Assembly (NCBI GenBank): GCA_003484395.1 | Contig: DNCV01000070.1 | Span: 1 to 5,407 of the forward strand | DNA: 5,407 bases | Direction of reading: 5' to 3' | Source of the DNA: Dehalococcoidia bacterium | Lineage (GTDB): Bacteria > Chloroflexota > Dehalococcoidia > GIF9 > UBA5629 | Shown: positions 1-5,407 of the stretch, piece after piece | Layout: each line of letters begins with the position of its first letter | Position numbering within the stretch: position 1 is the stretch's first letter | Notes under the pieces: generated by a model | What the model was told of the DNA's origin: nothing | Seen by the model: only the letters and a program-made list of their open reading frames with translations | Database searches by the model: none | Made by a program: the position numbers and the translations under genes

Positions 1-42
1 GGGTTGCCCCTGCATAGGGCGCGGCATGGGTTGCCCTTGCAT
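1..42 (-). repeat. Imperfect 27-base-period direct repeat within the Met/Gln/Pro-rich tail
   Basis: On the plus strand gggttgcccctgcat (1-15) recurs as gggttgcccttgcat (28-42) with one mismatch in 15, offset by exactly 27 bases or nine codons. In the minus-strand protein this gives MQGQPMPRP followed by MQGQP. Because the period is a multiple of three it keeps the frame. More copies may lie beyond the left edge, but only one full unit plus a partial one is visible. Confidence 0.55.
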
Positions 43-426
43 GGAAGCCATCGGTTCCATCTGGTCAGGTTGTCCCGACTGTGGTCCGGGCATTTGACCG
101 GGCATCAGTGGTTGTTGCATCTGCTGTCTTGGCTGTTGTCTCATATCTTGCGGCATTCCTGTTTGTGGGCTGTTCTTTGGCGATTGACCGCTGTGTTGTG
201 TGTCGGCAGGTCTCTTTTTCTTTGGTGTGGCAAGCATCACTATTACTAACATGACAAGCACCCCAACAACAATGCCGAAAATAAGCCAAACAGGTACGGG
301 GAACATTGTCCAAAAATCAGAGGAACTGTTCGAAGTAGTATTATCAGCGGCAATTACAGGTAGCGGTAGCGTGGCTACTGTAGTAAATATCAGTGTGATG
401 AATGCAATCCAGAATATTCTTCTCAT
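1..426 (-). CDS. Partial small membrane protein with signal-like N-terminus and Met/Gln/Pro-rich tail (3' end outside window)
   Basis: An open frame of 142 codons starts at ATG 424-426 and runs without a stop to base 1, so the C-terminus is missing. The start is supported by GGGAGG 8 bases upstream. Residues 1-27 look like a Sec signal peptide (MRR, a hydrophobic core, then PVIAA before D28). A short polar Thr/Ser/Asn stretch (28-37) follows, then a strong hydrophobic segment (about 44-66) and the stop-transfer-like KKKR at 69-72. From about residue 77 the protein is low complexity, rich in Gln, Met, Pro and Gly, with MQGQP occurring twice (129-133 and 138-142). The inferred topology is a short outside N-terminus, one membrane span and a disordered cytoplasmic tail, possibly leading to a domain beyond the edge. 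I do not recognise a family. The gene is separated from the upstream operon by 159 bases and probably has its own promoter. Open frames on the plus strand here lack comparable support. Confidence 0.72.
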   Translation of the reverse strand, partial: MRRIFWIAFITLIFTTVATLPLPVIAADNTTSNSSSDFWTMFPVPVWLIFGIVVGVLVMLVIVMLATPKKKRPADTQHSGQSPKNSPQTGMPQDMRQQPRQQMQQPLMPGQMPGPQSGQPDQMEPMASMQGQPMPRPMQGQP

Positions 427-434
427 TATACAGG

Positions 435-440
435 CCTCCC
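435..440 (-). promoter_or_regulatory. Ribosome binding site GGGAGG that fixes the start of the partial membrane protein
   Basis: GGGAGG on the minus strand lies 8 bases before ATG 424-426. This is a near-perfect Shine-Dalgarno match at a normal distance. It supports both the strand and the start of a gene that is otherwise only an open frame running off the window. Confidence 0.7.
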
Positions 441-498
441 AATAAGCGATATGACGATAGTATTTATTTGAAGTGCGCAGCATATCATATATTAACGC

Positions 499-527
499 AT
501 AATACTCTACGCTAAAATAGCTTGCAA
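499..527 (-). promoter_or_regulatory. Candidate sigma-70-type promoter for the left-hand membrane protein gene
   Basis: On the minus strand TTGCAA (522-527) and TATTAT (499-504) are separated by 17 bases, matching the -35 and -10 consensus at 4/6 and 5/6. Transcription would begin near 490 and give a 5' leader of about 65 bases ahead of the ATG at 426. A weaker overlapping pair, TTGATT (527-532) and TAGAGT, is also at 17-base spacing. The spacer of the main pair contains the short palindrome GCTATTTTAGC (511-521). The call rests on motif and spacing only, in an AT-rich gap where chance matches are fairly likely. Confidence 0.45.
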
Positions 528-585
528 ATCAATAGTTTTATTAATTCTGCGCTATCCTTTAAATGACGGAGATGCAGGTAATACC

Positions 586-2181
586 TTATTCGTCCAGGAA
601 CACAGAGCTCAATGTCGGTGTTCCCTGTGCATCCAGCTTGTAGTTTTTTACATACGGCTTAATCAAGGTGTAATCAGTATCAAACCATAACGGCAAACAG
701 ATTGCATTATCGATGAGTATCCGTTCAGCCTCCTGGTAAAGCTTGTATCTTGCAGCGCTGTCCTGATGAGTTCCCGCCTGATTGAGCAGTGCGGTCAGTG
801 CCGGGTCTTTATACTTTGTGTAGTTATAGTCTGCCTCCGGATTAAACAGCACATCGAGGAAGTTCTGCGGGTCCGGGTAATCGGCAATCCATCCGAAAAC
901 AAACATATTGTCGACTTCATTTTCAAGATAGTATGAAAAGATCTCAGGGTCTAGCTGGCGAACTGTTATCGTTGCGCCAAGGTTCTGTTCCCAGTCCTGA
1001 ATGATTGCCCCGAGATAAGGAGGGATAAAGTTGCCGGCACCTGACTGTGTGATGATGATCGGGGGTAAACTGTTGCCGTATTTTGATTTTGCCAGCAGTG
1101 CTCTGGCTTTGTCGACGTCGAATTCAAATCCTTTAAGGTCTTTATTATATCCAGGCATCGTTGGCGGCAGGATGCCATGAGCATTGGTGACCATGCCTTT
1201 CTGTGTAATTTTGATGATTTTCTCCTTATGCACCGCCATGCAAAATGCCTGTCTTACATAGACATCGTCAAAAGGCGGTTTTTGCGTGTTAAATCCTATA
1301 TATTCGAGGCTCAGTTGAGGGGAGACGAGCAATTCCCCGGCAAAGGGGCCTTTGGGATCCTGTGCTCTGTCTATATCATATAAATAGACCGGTGCGACAT
1401 CGATGTCTCCTGTTTCATACAGTGACATTGAAGAACCGGCAAGCAACTGGAATTCGATCCGTGTGAGCTTTGCCGGCTCACGGTAGAAACTATCATTACG
1501 TTCGAGAACGATATGCTGATCTTCTATCCATGTTTTCAGTTTAAACGGACCTGTGCCGTTCGGTTGCTGCCACCACGATTCGCTTTTCTCAACGCTTGCG
1601 CGGTCAACGACGAAGGATGTCGGATAGGTCAGCTTGGCGAGAAAATAAGCTTTCGGCGCATCGATCGTCACTTTAAGTGTCTGATCGTCAATTGCCTGTA
1701 CGCCGGAGATGGTATTGGCTTTTCCCTGAAGCATCTCTCTGGCTCCGACAATATCTCCCAGATATGTTGAGGCTGTTCTCGATTCGGTTGCGGGATTGCA
1801 GGCACGTTCCCATGAGTATTTGAAATCCTGTGCGGTGACCGGTTTCCCGTCGTGGAATTTGGCTTCTTTTTTGAGATGGAACACATAGATTTTTCCGTCC
1901 TGGCTGCGTTCCCACGTATCGGCGAGATCGCCTACCGGCTGCATCGCATCGTCGAGGCGGAACAATCCGCTGAATATCTGTGTAATATATGTATGGGAGC
2001 TCATTTCTCCGGATATCGCCGGATCGAGGGTTAAAGGCCCGCTATCGGAGAGATAGAGCGTCGACGGTTCCCTCTGATGCGGCGCGACACATGTCAGATC
2101 GAGAAAACCGCATGATATCATTGATAGACAAGTGATAATTCCGATGACTGCTGCTATGAGAATACGATATCTTTTTAGCAT
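586..2181 (-). CDS. Peptide/oligopeptide ABC transporter substrate-binding lipoprotein (SBP_bac_5, OppA/DppA type)
   Basis: This 531-residue protein is the extracytoplasmic binding component of an ABC importer of the dipeptide/oligopeptide/nickel class. It has a basic N-terminus (MLKRYR), a hydrophobic core and a lipobox-like MIS-C, giving lipid attachment at Cys24. Met at -3 is less usual than Leu. Family hallmarks are visible in order: PLTLDPA (49-55); the LADTWERSQDG block with FHLKKEAKFHDGKPVTAQDFK (85-121); NGTGPFKL (208-215); IGFNTQKPPFDD (295-306) followed by VRQAF; and FGWIADYPDPQNFLD (429-443). Length is typical and the protein looks complete, ending VFLDE then TAA. The start lies 11 bases after the radC stop, with AAGG 9 bases upstream and AGGA nearer. 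No permease or ATPase gene is visible, so either it serves a transporter encoded elsewhere or the rest of the locus is absent. The family assignment is firm. The ligand cannot be deduced, and peptides are only the family default. Confidence 0.95.
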   Translation of the reverse strand: MLKRYRILIAAVIGIITCLSMISCGFLDLTCVAPHQREPSTLYLSDSGPLTLDPAISGEMSSHTYITQIFSGLFRLDDAMQPVGDLADTWERSQDGKIYVFHLKKEAKFHDGKPVTAQDFKYSWERACNPATESRTASTYLGDIVGAREMLQGKANTISGVQAIDDQTLKVTIDAPKAYFLAKLTYPTSFVVDRASVEKSESWWQQPNGTGPFKLKTWIEDQHIVLERNDSFYREPAKLTRIEFQLLAGSSMSLYETGDIDVAPVYLYDIDRAQDPKGPFAGELLVSPQLSLEYIGFNTQKPPFDDVYVRQAFCMAVHKEKIIKITQKGMVTNAHGILPPTMPGYNKDLKGFEFDVDKARALLAKSKYGNSLPPIIITQSGAGNFIPPYLGAIIQDWEQNLGATITVRQLDPEIFSYYLENEVDNMFVFGWIADYPDPQNFLDVLFNPEADYNYTKYKDPALTALLNQAGTHQDSAARYKLYQEAERILIDNAICLPLWFDTDYTLIKPYVKNYKLDAQGTPTLSSVFLDE

Positions 2182-2195
2182 TCTTTCCTGCCTTA
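2182..2195 (-). promoter_or_regulatory. Stop/Shine-Dalgarno junction between radC and the binding protein gene
   Basis: The minus-strand sequence TAAGGCAGGAAAGAATG contains the radC stop, an AAGG core that includes the last two bases of that stop and lies 9 bases from the ATG, and a second AGGA 4 bases from it. A ribosome terminating on radC would already sit over the next initiation site, which suggests coupled translation. Confidence 0.65.
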
Positions 2196-2879
2196 AAACA
2201 GATTTCTTGCTTTCATGCTTATGTAGGCATTATCGCAAATAATGATATGATCGAGAACACTGATCCCCAGTATTTTCCCCGCTTCTGTTAACCGTTTTGT
2301 CAGCGCGATATCATCTTCCGACGGCGACGGGTCGCCCGAAGGATGGTTATGGATAAAGATAACCGATGCAGCGCTTACCCTCAATGCTTCCTTGAATACT
2401 TCTCTGGGATGGACGATGCTTGAGTCGAGGCTGCCGATGGAGATCGTTTGCCTGTTTATTATGTGGTTTCTAATATTGAGCGATACCAGTACGAAGTGTT
2501 CTTTTTTCTTCCCTTTCAATAACGGTCGAATTTCTCTGATGACGCTTTCCGGTGTCGTTATCTGCGGGGCGATCTCATCAGGCGAGGACTCCGCCCGTTT
2601 GCCTAGTTCGAACGCCGCTTTCAGTTGTGCTGCTTTCGCCGGGCCTATACCTTTGATTTTGACAAGCTCTTCAATTGAAGCTGCAGCCATATTTCGTGTG
2701 TTGCCGAATGTGCTCAAAAGTTTCTGTGCAAGGACGGTAACGGATTCCCCTGCCGTTCCCCTGCCGAGAATCAATGCGATGATCTCCTGGGTGGATAACG
2801 CTTCGATTCCGAGCCTGGACAACCTTTCTCGAGGTCGCTCTGCAACGGGGAGGTCATGTATCGTGAACGATTTTTTCAT
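2193..2879 (-). CDS. radC: RadC family JAMM-domain protein (UPF0758)
   Basis: This is a complete 228-residue RadC protein of normal family length. The N-terminal part has the RadC-typical PRERL (16-20) and a helix-hairpin-helix around KIKGIGPAKAAQL (74-86), a non-specific DNA-contact motif. The C-terminal domain is of JAMM/MPN+ type. HNHPSGDPSPSEDD (177-190) fits H-x-H-x7-S-x2-D, giving likely zinc ligands His177, His179 and Asp190, and HPREVFKEAL (157-166) is another RadC signature. Glu127 (KKEHF) is the likely catalytic glutamate by analogy with archaeal JAMM proteins. The family's old 'DNA repair' label is doubtful, since the original Escherichia coli radC mutation was reassigned to recG, and no biochemical role is settled. 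The start is preceded by TAAGGAAAGG, in which the upstream gene's stop is part of the ribosome site. Nothing is truncated or missing. Confidence 0.97.
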   Translation of the reverse strand: MKKSFTIHDLPVAERPRERLSRLGIEALSTQEIIALILGRGTAGESVTVLAQKLLSTFGNTRNMAAASIEELVKIKGIGPAKAAQLKAAFELGKRAESSPDEIAPQITTPESVIREIRPLLKGKKKEHFVLVSLNIRNHIINRQTISIGSLDSSIVHPREVFKEALRVSAASVIFIHNHPSGDPSPSEDDIALTKRLTEAGKILGISVLDHIIICDNAYISMKARNLF

Positions 2880-2894
2880 GGATACCTTTCCTTA
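2880..2894 (-). promoter_or_regulatory. radC: Stop/Shine-Dalgarno junction between the metallopeptidase gene and radC
   Basis: The minus strand reads TAAGGAAAGGTATCCATG. The peptidase stop TAA runs straight into GGAAAGG, giving AAGGA 9 bases from the radC ATG and a second AAGG 5 bases from it. The arrangement matches the next junction of the operon and fixes the radC start at 2877-2879. Confidence 0.65.
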
Positions 2895-4103
2895 ATGGCG
2901 GTAAAGACGATATGTCGGATTTTGCCTGTAGCCCTGCATATCTTCGGATTGATAAAGAGGCATTTCGGTCATTACCTGCGCGCCCTGATCCGGCGCTCTG
3001 GTGATAGTTGCCGGTGAAGAAATGCTTGCCAGCCATATTGTATTCAGTCCGTCCTGATCCACGCCGTATATTTTTTGAAGAGCATCGTCGATTGTACTGC
3101 CTTCGTAGAACAGATGAAGTAGTTTTGCCATCTGTTCCCGTCCGTAGGTGGATATTAAAAATTCCACGACGCTCTGACTTTGTGCATATGATAAAGCTGC
3201 TTTGCTGGCATCTGTTGAAAACGGGCTGGCTAAGCTGCGTAACGAGATCAATGCGTTCATGGAGATTGCCCTGTCGATAAGTTTTCTATCGGACGGATCG
3301 ATTTGTCCTTCGGCATGCATTGCTAATCCTTCGTCAAGCCATACCGGCAGAAGGTCGCCGTAAGGGCTGAATGTTATTTGGTGTGTAACGAGATGTCCCA
3401 GCTCATGGGCGATAGCTTTTTTCCCCCAAGCGATCTCTTGTGTTGATATACCGATATTTATGGTTCCGTATTCATATGCGGCGAATCCGCCCTCCCATCC
3501 TCTGGGAAACAGCATCGCGCTTTGCAGATCTTCCGTGCTGCCATAGATATATAGTTTTGCGGTTGTTTTTAATGTGGCTCCGGTATCTTTGCTGAGTCGC
3601 TCAAGCCCCTTTTGTGCGGCATCCATAAGCTCTTTGGCAAATGCGTCGTCTCCTTTATACCAGAAAAGGAGAATGCCGTTTTCGGACAGTTTTTTCCACT
3701 GGAAACGTGAGTCATCAAACTGGATTGAGTTCTCAGGGGTTACAAGTTTATTTCCGTTTGCATCTTCTATTGTCCACCAGTAGCGTATTGTGGCTCCCAC
3801 CGGCAAGCTTGAACGCCTCATATCCCATATCCAATCGGTTTTCACCTTTTGGTTTGGTGTGAAAACAGGCCATGCTTCGCTTATCACGTGTGCGTAATTC
3901 AGCCTGTCCGAGTAGTAGTGAAGCCGAATCTTTGTGATCGGAACAGCGTTTTCCGCCTCGATGTTAAACGTCAGAGCCGAAGGGAAGAAGACGCTGGCTG
4001 AGCTATCGATCACCTGTATTGTATTCTGTGCTGTTGCTACAGACGGCACAAGCGATGAAATCAGCAGGATGAATGTCGCCAGGATAAAAAATATTTTTTT
4101 CAT
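2892..4103 (-). CDS. Exported zinc metallopeptidase, peptidase MA-like (gluzincin type)
   Basis: This 403-residue protein begins with a clear Sec signal peptide: MKK, a hydrophobic core to about residue 20, and ATA before Q26. No lipobox or later membrane span is seen, so it is probably released outside the membrane. Residues about 37-130 are beta-rich with a WTIEDANGN segment and resemble an Ig-like or fibronectin-like domain. The catalytic core has HELGH at 233-237 and WLDEGLA at 255-261. His233 and His237 are the likely zinc ligands, Glu234 the catalytic base, and Glu258, 20 residues after His237, the third ligand. This matches the gluzincin layout seen in peptidase MA-like proteins. A helical region follows (about 272-360, including YAQSQSVVEFL, typical of the family). 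The last 40 residues are polar and look disordered. The substrate is unknown. Its start overlaps the prfB stop by 4 bases, with AGGAG 7 bases upstream. The fold class is quite certain; the precise family name less so. Confidence 0.9.
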   Translation of the reverse strand: MKKIFFILATFILLISSLVPSVATAQNTIQVIDSSASVFFPSALTFNIEAENAVPITKIRLHYYSDRLNYAHVISEAWPVFTPNQKVKTDWIWDMRRSSLPVGATIRYWWTIEDANGNKLVTPENSIQFDDSRFQWKKLSENGILLFWYKGDDAFAKELMDAAQKGLERLSKDTGATLKTTAKLYIYGSTEDLQSAMLFPRGWEGGFAAYEYGTINIGISTQEIAWGKKAIAHELGHLVTHQITFSPYGDLLPVWLDEGLAMHAEGQIDPSDRKLIDRAISMNALISLRSLASPFSTDASKAALSYAQSQSVVEFLISTYGREQMAKLLHLFYEGSTIDDALQKIYGVDQDGLNTIWLASISSPATITRAPDQGAQVMTEMPLYQSEDMQGYRQNPTYRLYRH

Positions 4104-4115
4104 TTCGTTGCTCCT
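4100..4115 (-). promoter_or_regulatory. prfB stop / peptidase start overlap (ATGA) with internal ribosome binding site
   Basis: The minus-strand ATGA at 4103-4100 is both the peptidase ATG and the prfB TGA stop. AGGAG at 4111-4115 lies inside the end of prfB, 7 bases before the ATG. This is the classic arrangement for termination-reinitiation coupling and decides the peptidase start. Confidence 0.75.
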
Positions 4116-5204
4116 ACTCGCGAGCGAAGGTATGATTTGATGAAGCCATCCAGCGCCCCGTCAAGGACGGCAGTTGTATTGCTCGTTTCATAATCGGTGC
4201 GGTGATCTTTTACCATTTTGTAGGGATGAAGGACATAGCTTCTTATCTGGTTGCCCCAGCCCGCATCGATGCGTCCTCCCTTGAGGTTTGCTTTCTCCTG
4301 CTCCTGTTTGGTTCGCTCTATTTCCAGCAAACGTGCGTACAGTACCTTGAGTGCGATTTCCTTATTCTGATGCTGTGAACGCTGGCTTTGACATGTAACA
4401 ACTATTCCTGTGGGAAGGTGGGTTATTCTTATCGCGCTGCTTGTTTTTTGCATATGCTGTCCACCGGGCCCGCTCGATTTGAATGTATCGATTTTTATCT
4501 CTTCAGAGCTAATCTGCAGATCAGTCTCCTCCTGCGCTTCGGGGAGAACTTCGACAAGTGCAAAGGAAGTATGTCGAGCATGGTCGGAATCAAATGGCGA
4601 TAATCTGACCAGCCGGTGCACACCATGCTCTGCCTTGAGATAGCCGTAGGCATACCGTCCTTTGATGTTAATTGTGGCGCTTTTGATTCCCGTCTCCTCG
4701 CCCGGTGATGTGTCGAGTATTTCCGCCTGATATCCGTTTCGCTCCGCCCATCGAAGATACATGCGGAGGAGCATATCCGCCCAATCCTGGGATTCGGTGC
4801 CGCCGGCACCGGCATGCAGCGCTAATATTGCGTCTCTCTCATCGTACGGTTCAGTTAAAAGCAGTTGGAATTCCAGGTCATCCAGACGTGTCTTGAGGGT
4901 TTCGGTTTCATTCCGAATCTCGTCTTCAAGTGCTGCATCGTGTTCTTCCGTTGCCAGCGACGCCATTTCCATGAGATCCTTGACGCTCTTTTCCATCGTA
5001 CGCCAAGTTTGGACGGATTCCTTCAGCGAATCGAGATGACGCATTGTCGATTGCGCAGACGTCTGGTCGAGCCAGAAATCCGGATGGGTTGTCTTTTCTT
5101 CAAGCTTGAGTATTGACGATTCTTTTCCTGCTATGTCAAAGACGCTCCATAATTGCAGAGATTCTCTGCGACATGGTTTTCAGTGCTGTTTGCTCTTCCT
5201 GCAT
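4100..5204 (-). CDS. prfB: Peptide chain release factor 2, expressed by programmed +1 frameshift
   Basis: RF2 recognises UGA and UAA stop codons and triggers peptide release on the ribosome. The gene starts at ATG 5202-5204, with GAGGA 9 bases upstream and an in-frame TGA at 5217-5219 that excludes an earlier ATG. Frame 0 encodes 22 residues (MQEEQTALKTMSQRISAIMERL) and then hits TGA at 5136-5138. Skipping one base at CTT-TGA-C continues as DIAGKESSIL and adds 345 residues to the TGA at 4100-4102, total 367 (Escherichia coli RF2 has 365). In the full protein the stop-codon-reading SPF is at 202-204 and the catalytic GGQ at 247-249, within a couple of residues of E. coli numbering. N-terminal helices, the GGTES-containing central region and the C-terminal DGALDGFI motif are all present. 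Taken alone, the downstream frame from ATG 5044 would give a false 314-residue product. After GGQ the protein reads HMQKT rather than the commoner HVN. It is the first gene of the visible operon. Confidence 0.98.
5135..5148 (-). promoter_or_regulatory. prfB: RF2 autoregulatory +1 frameshift signal
   Basis: The minus strand reads GGAG-CGT-CTT-TGA-C. A Shine-Dalgarno-like GGAG (5145-5148) lies three bases before the slippery CTT (5139-5141), followed by the poor stop context TGA-C. E. coli prfB has the same parts with the same three-base spacing. From established knowledge, when RF2 is scarce the ribosome pauses at UGA and slips forward one base, restoring RF2 synthesis; when RF2 is plentiful a short peptide is released. 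The sequence shows the signal; regulation in this organism is inferred. Confidence 0.95.
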
Positions 5205-5213
5205 GCTGTTTAT

Positions 5214-5218
5214 TCCTC
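5214..5218 (-). promoter_or_regulatory. prfB: Ribosome binding site of prfB
   Basis: GAGGA on the minus strand is 9 bases before ATG 5202-5204. Together with the in-frame TGA that overlaps it (5217-5219), it settles the start of frame 0 and hence the 22-codon leader before the frameshift. Confidence 0.7.
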
Positions 5219-5327
5219 AGTTTTCTTTCCTTGTTATTTCGTTGCCGTATATATAGTATATGCGTTTCTATAGTTTACCGTTTGCAGCACGACATGCCGA
5301 CCGCAAAGGTTCGGGAAGCCGATATCC

Positions 5328-5356
5328 GTTACAGGTATTGCGTACCCGAATGGCAA
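5328..5356 (-). promoter_or_regulatory. Weak candidate promoter for the prfB operon
   Basis: TTGCCA (5/6 match to the -35 consensus) and TGTAAC (4/6 to the -10) are 17 bases apart on the minus strand. Transcription would start near 5320 and leave a leader of about 115 bases before prfB. The -10 box is poor, and if an upstream gene really extends to 5268 the operon could instead be read from further right. Confidence 0.25.
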
Positions 5357-5407
5357 GTGCTTTGCATGCGCTTATTGTCCACTGTTGATAATGCATGTTC
5401 ACAGATG

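Larger units (their letters stand above)
5205..5407. other. Region upstream of prfB: no gene assigned; possible promoter and leader
   Basis: No convincing gene is seen here. Several short open frames coexist and none can be preferred: a minus frame open from the right edge to TAG 5268-5270 that could be the last 45 codons of an upstream gene (ending RAANGKL), and two plus frames open to the right edge, neither with a ribosome site. A weak minus-strand promoter candidate is TTGCCA (5351-5356) with TGTAAC (5328-5333) at 17-base spacing; 5248-5260 is TATA-rich but lacks a matching -35 box. Bases 5281-5365 contain inverted repeats described in the findings. Confidence 0.4.

Noticed and set aside
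200..445. Plus-strand open frame of 81 codons opposite the partial membrane protein gene
   Set aside because: The minus strand has a GGGAGG site, a signal peptide and a membrane span with a basic stop-transfer; the plus frame has no good ribosome site and is best explained as its shadow.
541..585. Expected intrinsic terminator after the binding protein gene
   Set aside because: No GC-rich hairpin followed by a T run is visible on the minus strand between 585 and 541, so no terminator is claimed.
2392..2895. Plus-strand open frame of 167 codons across radC
   Set aside because: It lies wholly opposite an intact radC with all family motifs. Its length is a by-product of codon use on the real strand.
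4086..4100. A7/T6 tract considered as an intrinsic terminator between prfB and the peptidase
   Set aside because: There is no GC-rich stem before the T run and the tract is inside the start of an intact coding region.
5136..5138. In-frame TGA in prfB considered as a pseudogene mutation or sequencing error
   Set aside because: The surrounding GGAG, three-base spacer, CTT and TGA-C are exactly the known RF2 frameshift signal, and the joined protein has normal length and motifs.
5274..5407. Plus-strand frame with clustered cysteines (YPNGKCFACAYC), suggestive of a zinc ribbon
   Set aside because: It follows a TAG at 5271-5273, has no ATG, GTG or TTG before the Cys cluster and no ribosome site. 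Another plus frame and a minus frame are equally open here.
5268..5407. Minus-strand frame that could be the C-terminal 45 codons of an upstream gene such as secA
   Set aside because: The sequence matches no C-terminus I know; in particular it has no SEC-C cysteine motif. Too short to call.

Overview
The window is a compact bacterial segment with every supported gene on the minus strand. Read in the direction of transcription (high to low coordinates) the order is: a non-coding or undecided stretch (about 5205-5407); prfB, peptide chain release factor 2, with a canonical programmed +1 frameshift (5204-4100); an exported HEXXH zinc metallopeptidase of the 'peptidase MA-like' type (4103-2892); radC (2879-2193); an OppA/DppA-type solute-binding lipoprotein (2181-586); a 159-base gap with a plausible promoter; and the first 142 codons of a small membrane protein with a Met/Gln/Pro-rich tail that runs off the left edge (426-1).

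The four central genes look like one operon. prfB and the peptidase overlap by 4 bases (ATGA). The next two junctions are 12 and 11 bases long, and in both the TAA stop is the first part of the next gene's Shine-Dalgarno sequence. prfB supplies translation termination, the peptidase and the solute-binding lipoprotein are exported, and RadC is a JAMM-fold protein of unresolved role. An exported protease next to a peptide-type binding protein could suggest peptide acquisition, but no permease or ATPase gene is visible.

The lineage cannot be fixed from sequence reading alone. The style of the solute-binding protein, the peptidase MA protein with a Sec signal, and the mid-GC codon use remind me most of Chloroflexota, perhaps Dehalococcoidia-like. 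This is a tentative impression. A lipobox protein and good AGGAG-type ribosome sites simply say 'bacterium'.

I found no mobile element, CRISPR array, tRNA, rRNA or toxin/defence system. The best items for a second look are the prfB frameshift (conventional ORF calling would give a truncated 314-residue protein), the cut-off Met/Gln/Pro-rich membrane protein with a 27-base repeat, and a possible alternative-hairpin structure upstream of prfB.
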